Shown here in pieces: positions 8,674 to 18,442 of a stretch of 64,000 nucleotides of DNA. Positions within the stretch are counted from its first letter, which is position 1; each line of letters opens with the position of its first letter. Source of the DNA: Paraburkholderia largidicola (lineage in GTDB: Bacteria; Pseudomonadota; Gammaproteobacteria; Burkholderiales; Burkholderiaceae); assembly GCF_013426895.1 (NCBI RefSeq), contig NZ_AP023176.1, forward strand, positions 1,054,001 through 1,118,000. The letters are read 5' to 3'. Position numbers and translations under genes: made by a program. Under the pieces are notes generated by a model, which had not been told where the DNA came from, ran no database searches, and saw nothing but the letters and a program-made list of their open reading frames with translations.

Positions 8674-10491
8674 ATGAAACCAGACCGTAGCATTAGCCGC
8701 AGCCGCCCGCGTCTGGGGCGGCTAGCCGGTTCAGGCGCGATGATTCTCGGGTTGCTGGTTCTGGCGGGATGTGGAGGCGGCGATGGGAGTCCTGCTTCGT
8801 CGGCGACGAGCGTGTTGAGCCAGGCGGCGAATCCGCAGGCGCTCGCGCAGCAGCAGGCTCAGCCGCAGGGGGCCAACAAGCCGTATACCGATCCGGTTCC
8901 CTATTCGCCGCATGCGAACGACGGCCTGGCCGCCTCGCAGGTCGCGGAGAAAGCGGCCGTCATGCATTACCAGTGGAAGTCGGGCAAGACGACGGTCAAC
9001 TACACGACGACGACAGGCCACCTGACGGCAGCCGATGCGAACGGCAATCCGGAAGCGACGATGTCGTACGTTGCCTATACGGCGCCGGGCGCGAACGGCA
9101 AGCCGCGCCCGGTGACGTTCCTCTATAACGGCGGTCCGGGTTCGTCGTCGATCTGGCTGCGGCTCGGGTCGTTCGCGCCCACGCGCGTTGCGACGCCCGA
9201 TCCGCTTCTCACCAACTGGCCGAACTATCCGCTCGTCGACAATGCGGAGAGCCTGATCGACACCACCGACATGGTGTTCATCGATCCGCCCGGCACGGGT
9301 CTGTCGGAAGCAGTGCTGCCATACACGAACAAGCAGTTCTGGGGCGTCGATTCCGACGTCAACATCATGCGCGACTTCATCATCCGCTATCTGGCGGCGA
9401 ACAATCGCGGCGACTCGCCGATCTATCTCTACGGCGAATCGTACGGCACGCCGCGCACCGACATGCTCGCGCTGGCGCTCGAAACAGCGGGCGTGCCGCT
9501 GACGGGTATCGTTCTGCAGTCGTCGATTCTCAACTACTTCGCCGACGCGATCGAGGCGGTGGCGATTCTGTTGACCACGGAGGGCCTGCAACTCGACACC
9601 GATACGCTCGCCGGTTACTACCCCGGCTATGCGGAGGTGGCGGCGTACTATCGCCAGGTGTCGCCGCCGTTGATCGACCAGGGCCTGTTTGCGCTGCAAT
9701 CGGAAATCTTCGCGACGGGGCAGTACAACCACTTCAAGCAGTACGCGCAGACGTGGGTGTTGAGCCAGCTCGGCATACCCGATGCGCTCGGCAACCCCGT
9801 GGTCCCGCCGACGCGCACGCTGCAATCATGGGAGTGGCCGTCGAGTCTCACGCTGCAGGCGCTGCAAGGCTATTTCAGCACCGACTCATTCGGCCTGGCG
9901 CTGCTGCCGGGCTCCACGATCGGCCGCTACGATGGCCGCGTGTCGCTGCCCAATTCGGACCCGCGTCTGCAGACGGATGGCGACCCGTCGGACATCCTGA
10001 TCTCGCAGCCGTTCACGACAGCGCTCGCGACGCAGATGCCGGACTATCTGGGCTACACGGCGCCGAACGCGACGTACATGCCGCTGAACGACGACATCAT
10101 CGAGGCATGGGACTTCTCGCACGCCGGTCAACCGCTGCCCGATACGCTGCCTGATCTGCTCGGCGCGATCAAACTCAATCCGAAGCTGAAGGTGCTCGCT
10201 GAGAACGGCTTCCACGATCTCGCCACGCCGTTCTTCACGACGGAGAAAGAGCTTGCGCGTCTGCAAACGGTGCGTGGCCTGAATCCGGATCTGCAGGTGA
10301 ACTTCTTCCAGGGCGGGCATATGATTTATCTCGACGACGTCGCGCGTCCGAAGATGAAGAGCGATCTGGTGGACTACTATCGCGGCCAGCCGATTCCGCT
10401 TGCGCTGTCGCTGTGGACGCTGCCCGCGCCGTGGCGCGACGAAAGCCCGGCGGGCACACCGACCGCCACCGCGCAGGCGGCGACGCAATAG
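8674..10491 (+). CDS. S10-family serine carboxypeptidase-like lipoprotein
   Basis: 605 residues from ATG 8674, chosen because AGGGA lies five bases upstream; a GTG at 8578 is in frame but would put the signal sequence internally. The N-terminus is a lipoprotein signal with lipobox LAGC, followed by a Gly/Ser and Gln-rich linker. The serine carboxypeptidase nucleophile is in YGESYGTPR, the oxyanion region is NGGPGSSSIWLRLGSFAP, and the Asp and His of the triad fit NGFHDLATPF and QGGHMIYLDD. It should be anchored outside the cytoplasm and remove C-terminal residues from peptides, or hydrolyse other acyl substrates. It stands alone with its own AT-rich promoter region. Confidence 0.88.
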   Translation: MKPDRSISRSRPRLGRLAGSGAMILGLLVLAGCGGGDGSPASSATSVLSQAANPQALAQQQAQPQGANKPYTDPVPYSPHANDGLAASQVAEKAAVMHYQWKSGKTTVNYTTTTGHLTAADANGNPEATMSYVAYTAPGANGKPRPVTFLYNGGPGSSSIWLRLGSFAPTRVATPDPLLTNWPNYPLVDNAESLIDTTDMVFIDPPGTGLSEAVLPYTNKQFWGVDSDVNIMRDFIIRYLAANNRGDSPIYLYGESYGTPRTDMLALALETAGVPLTGIVLQSSILNYFADAIEAVAILLTTEGLQLDTDTLAGYYPGYAEVAAYYRQVSPPLIDQGLFALQSEIFATGQYNHFKQYAQTWVLSQLGIPDALGNPVVPPTRTLQSWEWPSSLTLQALQGYFSTDSFGLALLPGSTIGRYDGRVSLPNSDPRLQTDGDPSDILISQPFTTALATQMPDYLGYTAPNATYMPLNDDIIEAWDFSHAGQPLPDTLPDLLGAIKLNPKLKVLAENGFHDLATPFFTTEKELARLQTVRGLNPDLQVNFFQGGHMIYLDDVARPKMKSDLVDYYRGQPIPLALSLWTLPAPWRDESPAGTPTATAQAATQ

Positions 10492-10566
10492 GCTCAATGC
10501 ACCAGATCCCCGCTCGTCGGTGTTCGACGCGGGGACTCCCAGCTCATCTTTTCAGGGCGAGTGATC

Positions 10567-10962
10567 ATGTCTTCAATCGATAGGTTGTCGCGCGTTCTTA
10601 CCATCATCATCGTTCTCGGCGCCGTGGCGGGCAGCGCGCATGCGGCGACGCAGGCCGTTGCGCCCGTGACGCTGCCCAAGGGCGGTCATGGCGTCGACGG
10701 TCCGTTTTTCCCGAGCAACCGTGCGGCGCCCATTACGCCATCCACGGGGACGCAACTGCAGCAGCAGGCGCAACAGCGCATCGACGCGCGCATGGGCGCG
10801 AATTCGGTGCTGAGCAATGGCGCCTCGATCACGAAAGCACAGGCGCAAAGCAGCGGCCTGGGTTTTATCGCGAAGCATTTCGATCAGATCGACACCGCGC
10901 ATTCGGGGCGCGTGTCGTTGAATGACGTCAAGCAGTATCTGCAGCAGCAACAGGGGCAATAA
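10567..10962 (+). CDS. Exported small protein with one EF-hand-like motif
   Basis: 131 residues from ATG 10567 (an in-frame GTG at 10561 is possible). The first 25 residues form a signal peptide ending SAHAA. The middle is low-complexity, rich in Gln, and the C-terminus holds FDQIDTAHSGRVSLNDVKQY, an EF-hand-like loop with Asp, Ser, Gly and Asp at calcium-ligand positions, although the first loop positions are imperfect. Likely a periplasmic calcium-binding or structural protein; the function is unknown. It is converging with the deacetylase gene, and a 14-bp perfect hairpin separates them. Confidence 0.7.
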   Translation: MSSIDRLSRVLTIIIVLGAVAGSAHAATQAVAPVTLPKGGHGVDGPFFPSNRAAPITPSTGTQLQQQAQQRIDARMGANSVLSNGASITKAQAQSSGLGFIAKHFDQIDTAHSGRVSLNDVKQYLQQQQGQ

Positions 10963-10966
10963 AGAA

Positions 10967-11000
10967 AGCCCACGCATCGATCGATGTCGATGCGTGGGCT
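10967..11000 (-). terminator. 14-bp perfect hairpin terminator between convergent genes
   Basis: Arms 10967-10980 and 10987-11000 pair perfectly (AGCCCACGCATCGA with its complement) around the loop TCGATG. In the minus direction the hairpin is followed by a T-rich stretch (TTTCTTTATT), so it should stop transcription of the deacetylase gene. It may also serve the plus-strand EF-hand-like gene. Confidence 0.8.
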
Positions 11001-11047
11001 GTTCCTGCACATTCGAGACGCAGCGTTGCGGCTCAAGCCTCCATGGC

Positions 11048-11983
11048 TCAAGCCTCCATCAATGCGCGCACGTGCGCGCGCGTGCCGCCCGCCAGGCCTT
11101 CCATGCTGTATCCGCCTTCGAGTATCGACACCACGTGCCCTTTGCAGGTCTCGTCGGCGATACGCATCAGTTCGCGTGTGATCCAGTGGAAGTCGTCGTC
11201 GTCGAGGCGCAACGCGGCGAGGGGATCGAGCCGATGTGCGTCGAAGCCGGCTGAAATGATGATCAGCTCGGGACGAAACTCGCGCACGGCCGGCAGCATA
11301 TCGGCCTCGATGCGCGAGCGGAACAGATCCGAATCGCAGCCCGGCGGCAGCGGCACGTTGAGGATGTTGTGGCTCACGCCCGTTTCGGCCGATTTGCCCG
11401 TGCCGGGATAGAGCGGCGATTGGTGACTCGACGCATAGAAGAGTTCGGGCCGGTCGTAAAACGCGGCCTGCGTGCCGTTGCCATGATGAACGTCGAAATC
11501 GACGACGGCCACGCGCTCCAGCTTGTGCACGTCGTAGGCATACGCGGCCGCGATGGCCGCCTGATTGAAGATGCAAAAGCCCATCGCCTTGCTGGGCTCC
11601 GCATGGTGTCCGCACGGACGCGTCGCGCAGAACACGTTGCGCGCGTCGTCGTTGAGCACGGCATCGACGCCCGCGCACGCCGCGCCGACGCAGCGCATGA
11701 CGGCTTCCCACGAACCCGGCGACATGACGGTGTCGCCGCCGTCGAGCGGCATATAGCCATGGTTCGGCGCGATGTCCGCCACTTCGTCGATGAAATCCTG
11801 GCTGTGAATGAGTTGCACCTGTTCGATCGTGCCCATCGGCGCATCGCGCCATTCGAGCGCGGCGAATTCCGGCGAGCGCAAGGTTTGCAGCACGGTCTTC
11901 AGCCGTTCGGGCGATTCGGGGTGATGCGGGCCGGGCTGATGATTCAGGCAGGCGGCATGCGTGTAGACGAGGGTGGGCGGCAT
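11048..11983 (-). CDS. Histone deacetylase-family protein (acetoin utilisation/acetylpolyamine deacetylase type)
   Basis: 311 residues of a complete class II-like HDAC fold. Zinc and catalytic motifs are visible: DFDVHHGNGTQAAFYDR (Asp and His zinc ligands), CATRPCGHHAEPSKAMGFC with the paired active-site histidines, and ISAGFDAHRLDPLA with the second Asp. It should remove acetyl groups from lysine, polyamines or similar amines in the cytoplasm. It is monocistronic, bounded downstream by the strong hairpin at 10967-11000. The 167 bases before its start hold no clear operator. Confidence 0.9.
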   Translation of the reverse strand: MPPTLVYTHAACLNHQPGPHHPESPERLKTVLQTLRSPEFAALEWRDAPMGTIEQVQLIHSQDFIDEVADIAPNHGYMPLDGGDTVMSPGSWEAVMRCVGAACAGVDAVLNDDARNVFCATRPCGHHAEPSKAMGFCIFNQAAIAAAYAYDVHKLERVAVVDFDVHHGNGTQAAFYDRPELFYASSHQSPLYPGTGKSAETGVSHNILNVPLPPGCDSDLFRSRIEADMLPAVREFRPELIIISAGFDAHRLDPLAALRLDDDDFHWITRELMRIADETCKGHVVSILEGGYSMEGLAGGTRAHVRALMEA

Positions 11984-12150
11984 GGGGTGCTGATGCCCGG
12001 AAGGCCGGGCATCGTCTCCTTGATGTGGATGTTTTCGAATGAGGAGAACGCGCTGTGCAGCGCTAGCGGCTCCGGAGTATTCGTCAAGTGTAAGGTCGCG
12101 ACTTTCGCGCGGAACAATTAAACAAACTTTGGCAGGCCATAGACGTTCGT

Positions 12151-13248
12151 TTATGGAAGCGCCGTGCCGCGATCGCGCCGGACATCGTTCGGCGTCTTAC
12201 CCGTCCAGCGCTTGAACGCGTGGCGAAAGCTCACGGCGTCGCTGAAACCCAGCGTCACGGCAATGTCTTCGATGCTGAGTGCCGTCGTGCTCAGATAGTC
12301 GACGGCGAGCGCCTTGCGCACACCCGTCAATAGCTCGCTATACGACGCGCCTTCTGCTTCGAGCTTGCGGCGAAGCGTGCGCGACGTCATGCACAGGCTT
12401 TCCGCGATCTGTTCGATATCCGGAAACTTGCCGGGCGTGCGCGTGAGTTCCTGATAGACGCGCCGCGTGACGCCCGCCTGCCAGCGGAACTGTTCGACCA
12501 GCCGCGCGCATTGCGTCGAGACTTGCGCAGCCGTGATTGGATTGGCGAGTTGCGGCGCGCGCGACAGCCACGCGGCAGGGTAGCTCAACAGATTCTGCGG
12601 CTGGTCGAAGGCGAGCGGGCATTCCAGCACGTCGGACAGCAACGCCGCATGCGACGGTTGCGCCTGCGTGAACATCGCGCGCGCCGGCACGCACCATGCG
12701 CCCATCACATCCTTGATGACCGTCACGTGCACGGCAAACTGCAGGTCGATCAAAAAGCGGTACAGCGCCTCGCCGATGTCGGGCATCCGCACTTCGTCGA
12801 GATTCGGGAAGACCCACGATGCCGCGTCGTCATGCCCGAACCAGCGGATATCGAGCATGCCGTTGGCGAGCTGATGGTATTTGACGGCGGTATCGAAAGT
12901 CTGCGCGAGCGATTCCGAGCACAGCAGCGCGTAGCCGTACATGCCGTAGCTCGATGCATGCAAGCGGCAGCCGACACGCACGCCGAGATCCGGTCGCTCA
13001 CATAGACGGACGGCATTGCGGGCCGCGATCTGAAATTGCAGCGACGAAGTCAGCGTGAACGGATTGGCGACGGCCCCGGCGTCGAGTTCGGTGCCCGCCA
13101 GCACGGCATGCGCGTCGATGCCGGCTTCCGATGTCACATCGAGCAGCGCGACGAGCTTGGACGGCGCAAAACGCTTTTCACGCCAGCCGATGACGGACGG
13201 CGCGTGCCGATGGGTTGCCGCCGTGTGCGCGGGCGCGCGTTGCTGCAT
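12151..13248 (-). CDS. AraC-family transcriptional regulator with N-terminal ligand-binding domain
   Basis: About 365 residues when started at ATG 13248; upstream in-frame starts up to 13365 exist but lack ribosome sites, so the start is uncertain. The N-terminal half matches the arabinose-binding-like domain of OruR/ArgR-type AraC regulators (LGVRVGCRLHASSYGMYGYA). The C-terminal double helix-turn-helix is clear: IEQIAESLCMTSRTLRRKLE and IEDIAVTLGFSDAVSFRHAF, ending RWTGKTPNDVRR. It is divergent from the acyl-CoA ligase gene and may control it; other targets are possible. Confidence 0.85.
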   Translation of the reverse strand: MQQRAPAHTAATHRHAPSVIGWREKRFAPSKLVALLDVTSEAGIDAHAVLAGTELDAGAVANPFTLTSSLQFQIAARNAVRLCERPDLGVRVGCRLHASSYGMYGYALLCSESLAQTFDTAVKYHQLANGMLDIRWFGHDDAASWVFPNLDEVRMPDIGEALYRFLIDLQFAVHVTVIKDVMGAWCVPARAMFTQAQPSHAALLSDVLECPLAFDQPQNLLSYPAAWLSRAPQLANPITAAQVSTQCARLVEQFRWQAGVTRRVYQELTRTPGKFPDIEQIAESLCMTSRTLRRKLEAEGASYSELLTGVRKALAVDYLSTTALSIEDIAVTLGFSDAVSFRHAFKRWTGKTPNDVRRDRGTALP

Positions 13249-13508
13249 ACGTGGGTGAGTCCTGTGTCCGAAACGATACCGGTTGCGTGCCCGGAATTCT
13301 GCGCCCGAACGCATCGGCTCGCCATAGGGTTCACCCTTATTCATCTTGCTGATGCCGCGCGCCAACGCGCATGAATGGCGGTTCGGGTATCTGTCGAGCG
13401 TAAAGCAGCTTGTCCGTTGCGATCACTATTTCGGCCTCGCAGATCATTTGCATCCGTTCATCCGCGCGCGATAGTTCAGCGTACATACAAGATCGATCAG
13501 GAGACAGC

Positions 13509-15200
13509 GTGGACGACAGCCACATCAGCCCCCGTCATTGCACGAAACCATCCGTGGAAGGCCACGCCAGCAAACGGCACTGGATCGCCTCGTACGGCTC
13601 GATCCCCGCCGAGATCGATGCCGACCGCTATCCGTCCGTCAACGCGCTGCTGGAAGGCGCAATGCGCGAGTTCGCGGCGAAGCCCGCGTTTCGCGCGTTC
13701 GGCCAAACGTTGACTTATGCGGACATCGACCGCCTGTCGTCGGCATTCGCTGCGTATTTGCAGAAGGTGGCGGGCGTCGGCAAGGGCGACCGCGTGGCCG
13801 TCATGCTGCCCAACCTGCTGGCGTTTCCGATTGCGTTCATCGCCATCGCGCGGATCGGCGCGGTGCAGGTCAACGTCAATCCGCTCTACACGGCGCGCGA
13901 ACTGGAGCATCAACTGAACGACGCGGGTGTCGAAACGATCGTCGTGTTCGACGGCTCGACGCGCACGCTGGCCGACGTCGTCAGCCGCACGAAGATCAGG
14001 ACGGTGATCACGGCAGGCGCGGGCGACGGCAGCGGCGCCACGCTTCCCGGACCTGCCGCCGACCCGGCACTGCGCGGCGCGATCACGCTGCCGCAAGCGC
14101 TCGCGCAAGGCGAGCGGCTCGTCGCCGACCCTGTCGACGTCACCGGCAGCGATCTGCTCTTTCTGCAATACACGGGCGGCACGACGGGGCTGTCGAAGGG
14201 CGCCGCGCTGTCGCATCGCAACCTGGTGGCGAACATCGAGCAGTTCAAGGCCTTCATGCCCGATTCGCTGCGCCCGGGCGTCGAGGTCGTCGTCACGGCG
14301 ATTCCGCTGTATCACATCTTCGCGCTGACGGTGAACTTCCTCACGTACTTCTCCGTGGGCGCGGAGAACTGGCTGGTGGCGAATCCGCGCGACGTCGAGC
14401 CGTTCATCGACGTGCTGAAGGCCGCGCGTCCGACCGTGTTCGTCGGCGTCAACACGCTGTACGCGGGGCTGGCCGCGCATCCGCGCCTCGCGGAAGTGGA
14501 CTGGTCGCGGCTCAGGCTGTCCGCGGGCGGCGGGGCGGCCGTGATCGATATCGTCTCCGGGCGCTGGAAATCCGTGACGGGCAGCTTCATCCGCGAGGGC
14601 TATGGGTTGTCGGAGACCTCGCCCGTCGTGTCGTTCAATCCGCAGTTCATCGACGGCTTCACGGGCAACACGGGCCTGCCCGTGCCGTCCACCGACGTCA
14701 AGCTGCTCGACGACGACAACCGCGAAGCGGGTATCGGCGAGGCGGGCGAGATCTGCGTCAAGGGCCCGCAAGTGATGCGCGGCTACTGGAAGCAGCCCGA
14801 GGCCAACGCGCGCGCCTTCACGGCGGACGGCTACTTCCGTACCGGCGACATTGGCGTGTTCGACGACAAGGGCTTTCTGAAGATCGTCGACCGCAAGAAG
14901 GACATGGTGATCGTCTCCGGCTTCAACGTTTACCCCAACGAAGTCGAAGCGGTGGCGACCGCGTTTCCCGGCGTGGCCGAATGCGCGTGTATCGGCGTGC
15001 CGGATGAAAGAACGGGCGAGGCGCTCAGGCTGTTCGTCGTCACGGCACCGGGCGTCGACGTGACGCAGCAGGCGCTGATCGCGCACTGCCGCGCGAGCAT
15101 GGCGGCCTACAAGGTGCCCAAGGCCATTCAGTTCGTCGATGCGTTGCCGAAATCGACGGTCGGCAAAATCCTGCGTCGCGAGTTGCGGCGCGTCGAGTGA
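13509..15200 (+). CDS. fadD: Long-chain fatty-acid/acyl-CoA synthetase
   Basis: 563 residues from GTG 13509, supported by AGGAG five bases upstream and by agreement with the usual FadD length; in-frame starts from 13410 would add an unrelated extension. The AMP-binding signature is YTGGTTGLSKGAALSH, the adenine motif is GYGLSETSPV, and the hinge is GYFRTGDIGVFDDKGFLKIV with DRKKDMVIVSGFNVYPNEVE. The catalytic lysine is in PKSTVGKILRREL at the C-terminus. It activates a fatty or aromatic acid to its CoA thioester with ATP at the membrane face. The gene symbol is by family; acyl preference is not known. Confidence 0.85.
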   Translation: MDDSHISPRHCTKPSVEGHASKRHWIASYGSIPAEIDADRYPSVNALLEGAMREFAAKPAFRAFGQTLTYADIDRLSSAFAAYLQKVAGVGKGDRVAVMLPNLLAFPIAFIAIARIGAVQVNVNPLYTARELEHQLNDAGVETIVVFDGSTRTLADVVSRTKIRTVITAGAGDGSGATLPGPAADPALRGAITLPQALAQGERLVADPVDVTGSDLLFLQYTGGTTGLSKGAALSHRNLVANIEQFKAFMPDSLRPGVEVVVTAIPLYHIFALTVNFLTYFSVGAENWLVANPRDVEPFIDVLKAARPTVFVGVNTLYAGLAAHPRLAEVDWSRLRLSAGGGAAVIDIVSGRWKSVTGSFIREGYGLSETSPVVSFNPQFIDGFTGNTGLPVPSTDVKLLDDDNREAGIGEAGEICVKGPQVMRGYWKQPEANARAFTADGYFRTGDIGVFDDKGFLKIVDRKKDMVIVSGFNVYPNEVEAVATAFPGVAECACIGVPDERTGEALRLFVVTAPGVDVTQQALIAHCRASMAAYKVPKAIQFVDALPKSTVGKILRRELRRVE

Positions 15201-15315
15201 CACGCGGATTGCGGCCACCCCATCTGGGGGCATAAGCTGGTTCATGTGACATGCGGCAGGCGCCTCGCGGCCGCGCATTCGACGTGAAACGCTTCTTTAC
15301 CCGAGAGGGCGGACG

Positions 15316-17112
15316 ATGAGCCAGGCGACCAGCGGTCCGGACCGCGCCGACACCCGCCGCGCCCATCCGTTGCTGCGCCGTGTGCCTGGCATCGCGACGC
15401 TGCGCGCGTATCGGGCCGCGTGGCTGTCGCACGATCTGATTGCGGGCATCGTGCTCACCACGGTGCTCGTGCCCGCCGGGCTCGGCTACGCGGAAGCAGC
15501 GCGCCTGCCGGCCATCACGGGGCTCTACGCCACCATCGCGGCGATCGTCGCGTATGCGGCCTTCGGGCCGAGTCGCATTCTCGTGCTCGGACCCGATTCG
15601 GGGCTCGCCGCGCTGATTGCGTCGATCGTGCTGCCGATGGCAGGCGCGCGCCCGGAGCAGGCGCTGGCGCTGGCGGGCATGCTGGCGATACTCTCTGGCG
15701 TGTTCTGCGTCGCCGTCGGCGTGTGCCGTCTCGGCTTTCTCACCGACCTGTTGTCTAAGCCGATCCGCCAAGGCTATCTGAACGGCGTCGCGCTGACAGT
15801 CATCATCAGCCAGGCGCCGAAGCTGCTCGGCTTCAACGTCAAGGGCAGCAACCTGTTGCAGGAAGCGGCCGGTCTGATGCGCGGCGTATTGGATGGCAAG
15901 CTGAACGAGGTGACCTGCGTGATCGGCGCCGCGTGCCTGCTGGTCATTTTCGCGTGCAAGCGCTGGACGCCCGTGGTGCCGGGCATACTCGTCGCCGTCG
16001 TCGGCGCGACGCTTGCCGTCGCGCTGTTCGACCTGGACCAGCGAGCGGGCGTGGCCGTGGTCGGCGACGTGCCGCAGGGTTTGCCCGTGCCGTCCTTCCC
16101 CTCCGTTTCATTCGATCAGATCGTCGCGCTCGTGCCCGGCGCGATCGCCATCGGGCTGATTGCGCTCGCGGATATCAGCGTGCTGTCGCGCGTATTCGCG
16201 GAACGCAGCGGCGAACGCGTCGACCGCGATCAGGAACTGGTCGCGCTCGGCGCGGCCAACATCGCCGTGGGACTGTTTCAGGGCTTCCCCGTCACGAGCA
16301 GTTCGTCGCGCACGCCTGTGGCCGAATCGGCGGGTGCAAAAACGCAGTTGACGGGGATCGTCGCCGCGCTGTGCGTCGCCGCCTTGCTGATCTTCGCGCC
16401 GACGCTGCTGCACTCGCTGCCGGCCGCCGCGCTCGGCGCCGTGGTCGTCGCGGCGGGCCTGGGGCTGTTCGAAGTGAGAGACGTGATCCGCCTGTTGCGC
16501 CTGCGTCGCAGCGAGTTCACGCAGTCGATGGCGTGCTTTGCGGGCGTCGCGCTGATCGGTCCGATCCAGGGCATCTTCATCGCCGTCGGACTGGCGCTGA
16601 TGGCGTTCGTCTGGCGCGCGTGGCGGCCTTACGATGCCGTGCTCGGCCGTGTCGATGGACGCAAGGGCTACCACGACATTTCGCGGCATCCCGCTGCGCG
16701 GACCATTCCGGGGCTGGTGTTGTACCGCTGGGATGCGCCGCTCTTCTTCGCGAACGCCGAGATCTTTCGCGACCATGTGCAACGCGCAATCGAAACGGCG
16801 GCCACGCCCGCGAACTGGGTCGTCGTTGCAGCGGAGCCGATGACGGATGTCGACGTCACGGCGAGTGAAGTTCTGCGCGAGTTTCATGCGAGCCTGCGCG
16901 AGCGGCATATCGAGTTGTGTTTTGCCGAGATGAAGGGGCCGGTGAAGGACATGCTGCGGCGCTACGGCCTGTTCGACACGATGGGCGAACAGCACTTCTT
17001 CCCGACGACGGGCGTGGCCGTCGATGCGTATCTGGACCAGCACGATGTGGAATGGCGCGACTGGGATGACAAAGGCGACGCCGACGCAAAGCAGAACGGC
17101 AAGCAGCCGTGA
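15316..17112 (+). CDS. SulP-family anion transporter with STAS domain
   Basis: 598 residues. About eleven or twelve hydrophobic spans occupy residues 30-440 (GLGYAEAARLPAITGLYAT is the SulP signature region), followed by a cytoplasmic STAS domain with the core VVVAAEPMTDVDVTASEVLR, where the anti-sigma-antagonist loop is recognisable. SulP proteins carry sulfate, bicarbonate or dicarboxylates, often with sodium or protons. GAGAGGG precedes the ATG. It converges on the sensor kinase gene 18 bases later. Upstream, 15201-15315 holds an 11-bp palindrome CATGTGACATG (15243-15253) that might be an operator. Confidence 0.87.
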   Translation: MSQATSGPDRADTRRAHPLLRRVPGIATLRAYRAAWLSHDLIAGIVLTTVLVPAGLGYAEAARLPAITGLYATIAAIVAYAAFGPSRILVLGPDSGLAALIASIVLPMAGARPEQALALAGMLAILSGVFCVAVGVCRLGFLTDLLSKPIRQGYLNGVALTVIISQAPKLLGFNVKGSNLLQEAAGLMRGVLDGKLNEVTCVIGAACLLVIFACKRWTPVVPGILVAVVGATLAVALFDLDQRAGVAVVGDVPQGLPVPSFPSVSFDQIVALVPGAIAIGLIALADISVLSRVFAERSGERVDRDQELVALGAANIAVGLFQGFPVTSSSSRTPVAESAGAKTQLTGIVAALCVAALLIFAPTLLHSLPAAALGAVVVAAGLGLFEVRDVIRLLRLRRSEFTQSMACFAGVALIGPIQGIFIAVGLALMAFVWRAWRPYDAVLGRVDGRKGYHDISRHPAARTIPGLVLYRWDAPLFFANAEIFRDHVQRAIETAATPANWVVVAAEPMTDVDVTASEVLREFHASLRERHIELCFAEMKGPVKDMLRRYGLFDTMGEQHFFPTTGVAVDAYLDQHDVEWRDWDDKGDADAKQNGKQP

Positions 17113-17130
17113 CGGACAAACGCGGCCCGC

Positions 17131-18231
17131 TCACTGCACGGCAGCAAGCGGCACGCGAATCGAAATATGAAAGCCCGCACCCGGCGAACTGGCGAACGAT
17201 ACCGAACCCTGTAGCTGCCTGACGCGCTCGCGAATGCCAAGCAGCCCGAACGACGCGCCGACGGGCGGCAGCGTGAGCGTAGCGCCGACGCCGTTGTCCT
17301 CGATATCGAGCGAAACGTGATCGCCGGTGCATGCCAGCTCGATGCGCACGCGGCTCGCGTTTGCGTGACGCGCGACGTTGGTCAGCGCTTCCTGCACGAT
17401 ACGAAACAGGTTGGTCGAGGCAAATTCGTTGAACTGCGGCTCGCTGGCTTCGATGTGAACCGTCGCGGCCACGCCGTAGCGCTTCGTGAAGTCTTCGGCG
17501 AGCCATTCGAGCGCGGCGGTGAGGCCCAGATCGTCGAGCAGCGGCGGCCGAAGATCCGAGGCAATGCGGCGCAGCGACATCGCCATCGCGTCGATTTCCT
17601 GTTGCAGCGCGCGCGTTTGCGGCACGAGCGGCGCGGTCTCGGCCTTCGCGGCAAGTGTCGCTTCCATCAGCGCGACACTCATTTTCAGCGCGGTCAATTG
17701 CTGTCCGAGGTCGTCGTGCAGTTCGCGCGCAATGCGCTTCTGCTCGTTCTCGCGCGTGATCTGCACCTGCGCCGAGACTTCGCTCGCAAGTTCGAGTTCG
17801 GCGAGACGCATGCGGTCGGTCATGTCGCGCGTGACCTTGGCGAAGCCGAGCAGCGCGCCGCTGGCGTCGCGTACGGCCGAAATGGTGACGTTGGCCCAGA
17901 ACCGCGAGCCGTCGCGCCGCACGCGCCAGCCTTCGTCCTCGACGCGCCCTTCGGCGGCGGCGATGTCCAGCTCGTGCGCGGGCTTGCCGGCGGCGATGTC
18001 CTCGTCCGTATAGAAGGCCGAAAAATGACGGCCGACGATCTCGTCGTTTGAATAGCCCTTGATGCGCTGCGCGCCCGGATTCCAGCTGGAGACCTTGCCT
18101 GCCGGATCGAGCATGAAGATCGCGTAGTCCTGAACGGCTTCGATCAACAGGACATAACGGTCCGCGAGCGGGACATCCAATGCGGACGCCGCTTTGTCGC
18201 TGCGGGACGGCTCGTTACCCGGCGCGGCCAT
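17131..18231 (-). CDS. PAS-domain histidine kinase, NarX/DegS-like (HisKA_3)
   Basis: 366 residues from ATG 18231, chosen because GGGAA lies six bases upstream and no equivalent precedes the longer start at 18414. An N-terminal PAS/PAC domain (YAIFMLDPAGKVSSWNPGAQ, then GFAKVTRDMTDR) precedes the HisKA_3 dimerisation helix with the phosphorylated His in IARELHDDLGQQLTALKM. The ATP-binding domain ends with NGVGATL and GLLGIRERV boxes. Its catalytic half closely parallels the kinase at 22337-23680, so the two may feed the same NarL-type regulator at 21693-22340. It is divergent from the HPF-like gene across an FNR-like box. Confidence 0.9.
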   Translation of the reverse strand: MAAPGNEPSRSDKAASALDVPLADRYVLLIEAVQDYAIFMLDPAGKVSSWNPGAQRIKGYSNDEIVGRHFSAFYTDEDIAAGKPAHELDIAAAEGRVEDEGWRVRRDGSRFWANVTISAVRDASGALLGFAKVTRDMTDRMRLAELELASEVSAQVQITRENEQKRIARELHDDLGQQLTALKMSVALMEATLAAKAETAPLVPQTRALQQEIDAMAMSLRRIASDLRPPLLDDLGLTAALEWLAEDFTKRYGVAATVHIEASEPQFNEFASTNLFRIVQEALTNVARHANASRVRIELACTGDHVSLDIEDNGVGATLTLPPVGASFGLLGIRERVRQLQGSVSFASSPGAGFHISIRVPLAAVQ

Positions 18232-18336
18232 CGTGATTCCCGGCGGTTGGTGAGAGGACCGTTGAGTTATATCAGTTCGCGAACGGTTGTACCAGTTTGC
18301 CCGGCGGTCGTGCGCGGCGGCCGAAGCTCTGCCGCG

Positions 18337-18350
18337 TTGACCTGGGTCAA
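18337..18350. promoter_or_regulatory. FNR-like box between kinase and HPF-like gene
   Basis: TTGAC-CTGG-GTCAA is a perfect palindrome that matches the FNR consensus TTGAT-N4-ATCAA at eight of ten positions. It lies 93 bases before the HPF-like start and 106 bases before the kinase start, in the divergent intergenic region. A true FNR protein is encoded at 20350-21147. Confidence 0.6.
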
Positions 18351-18442
18351 TCACGCCGTCGCGCGCGGCCGGTACGCTGATGTCACGGATCTGCGCAGGA
18401 CTGGCTGTGCGCATCCGGTGAAGCGGGCTTCAATGGGAGACG

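Noticed and set aside
15215..15232. CCCC/GGGG inverted repeat before the SulP gene as terminator
   Set aside because: Only four to five pairs and no T tail; too weak to call.
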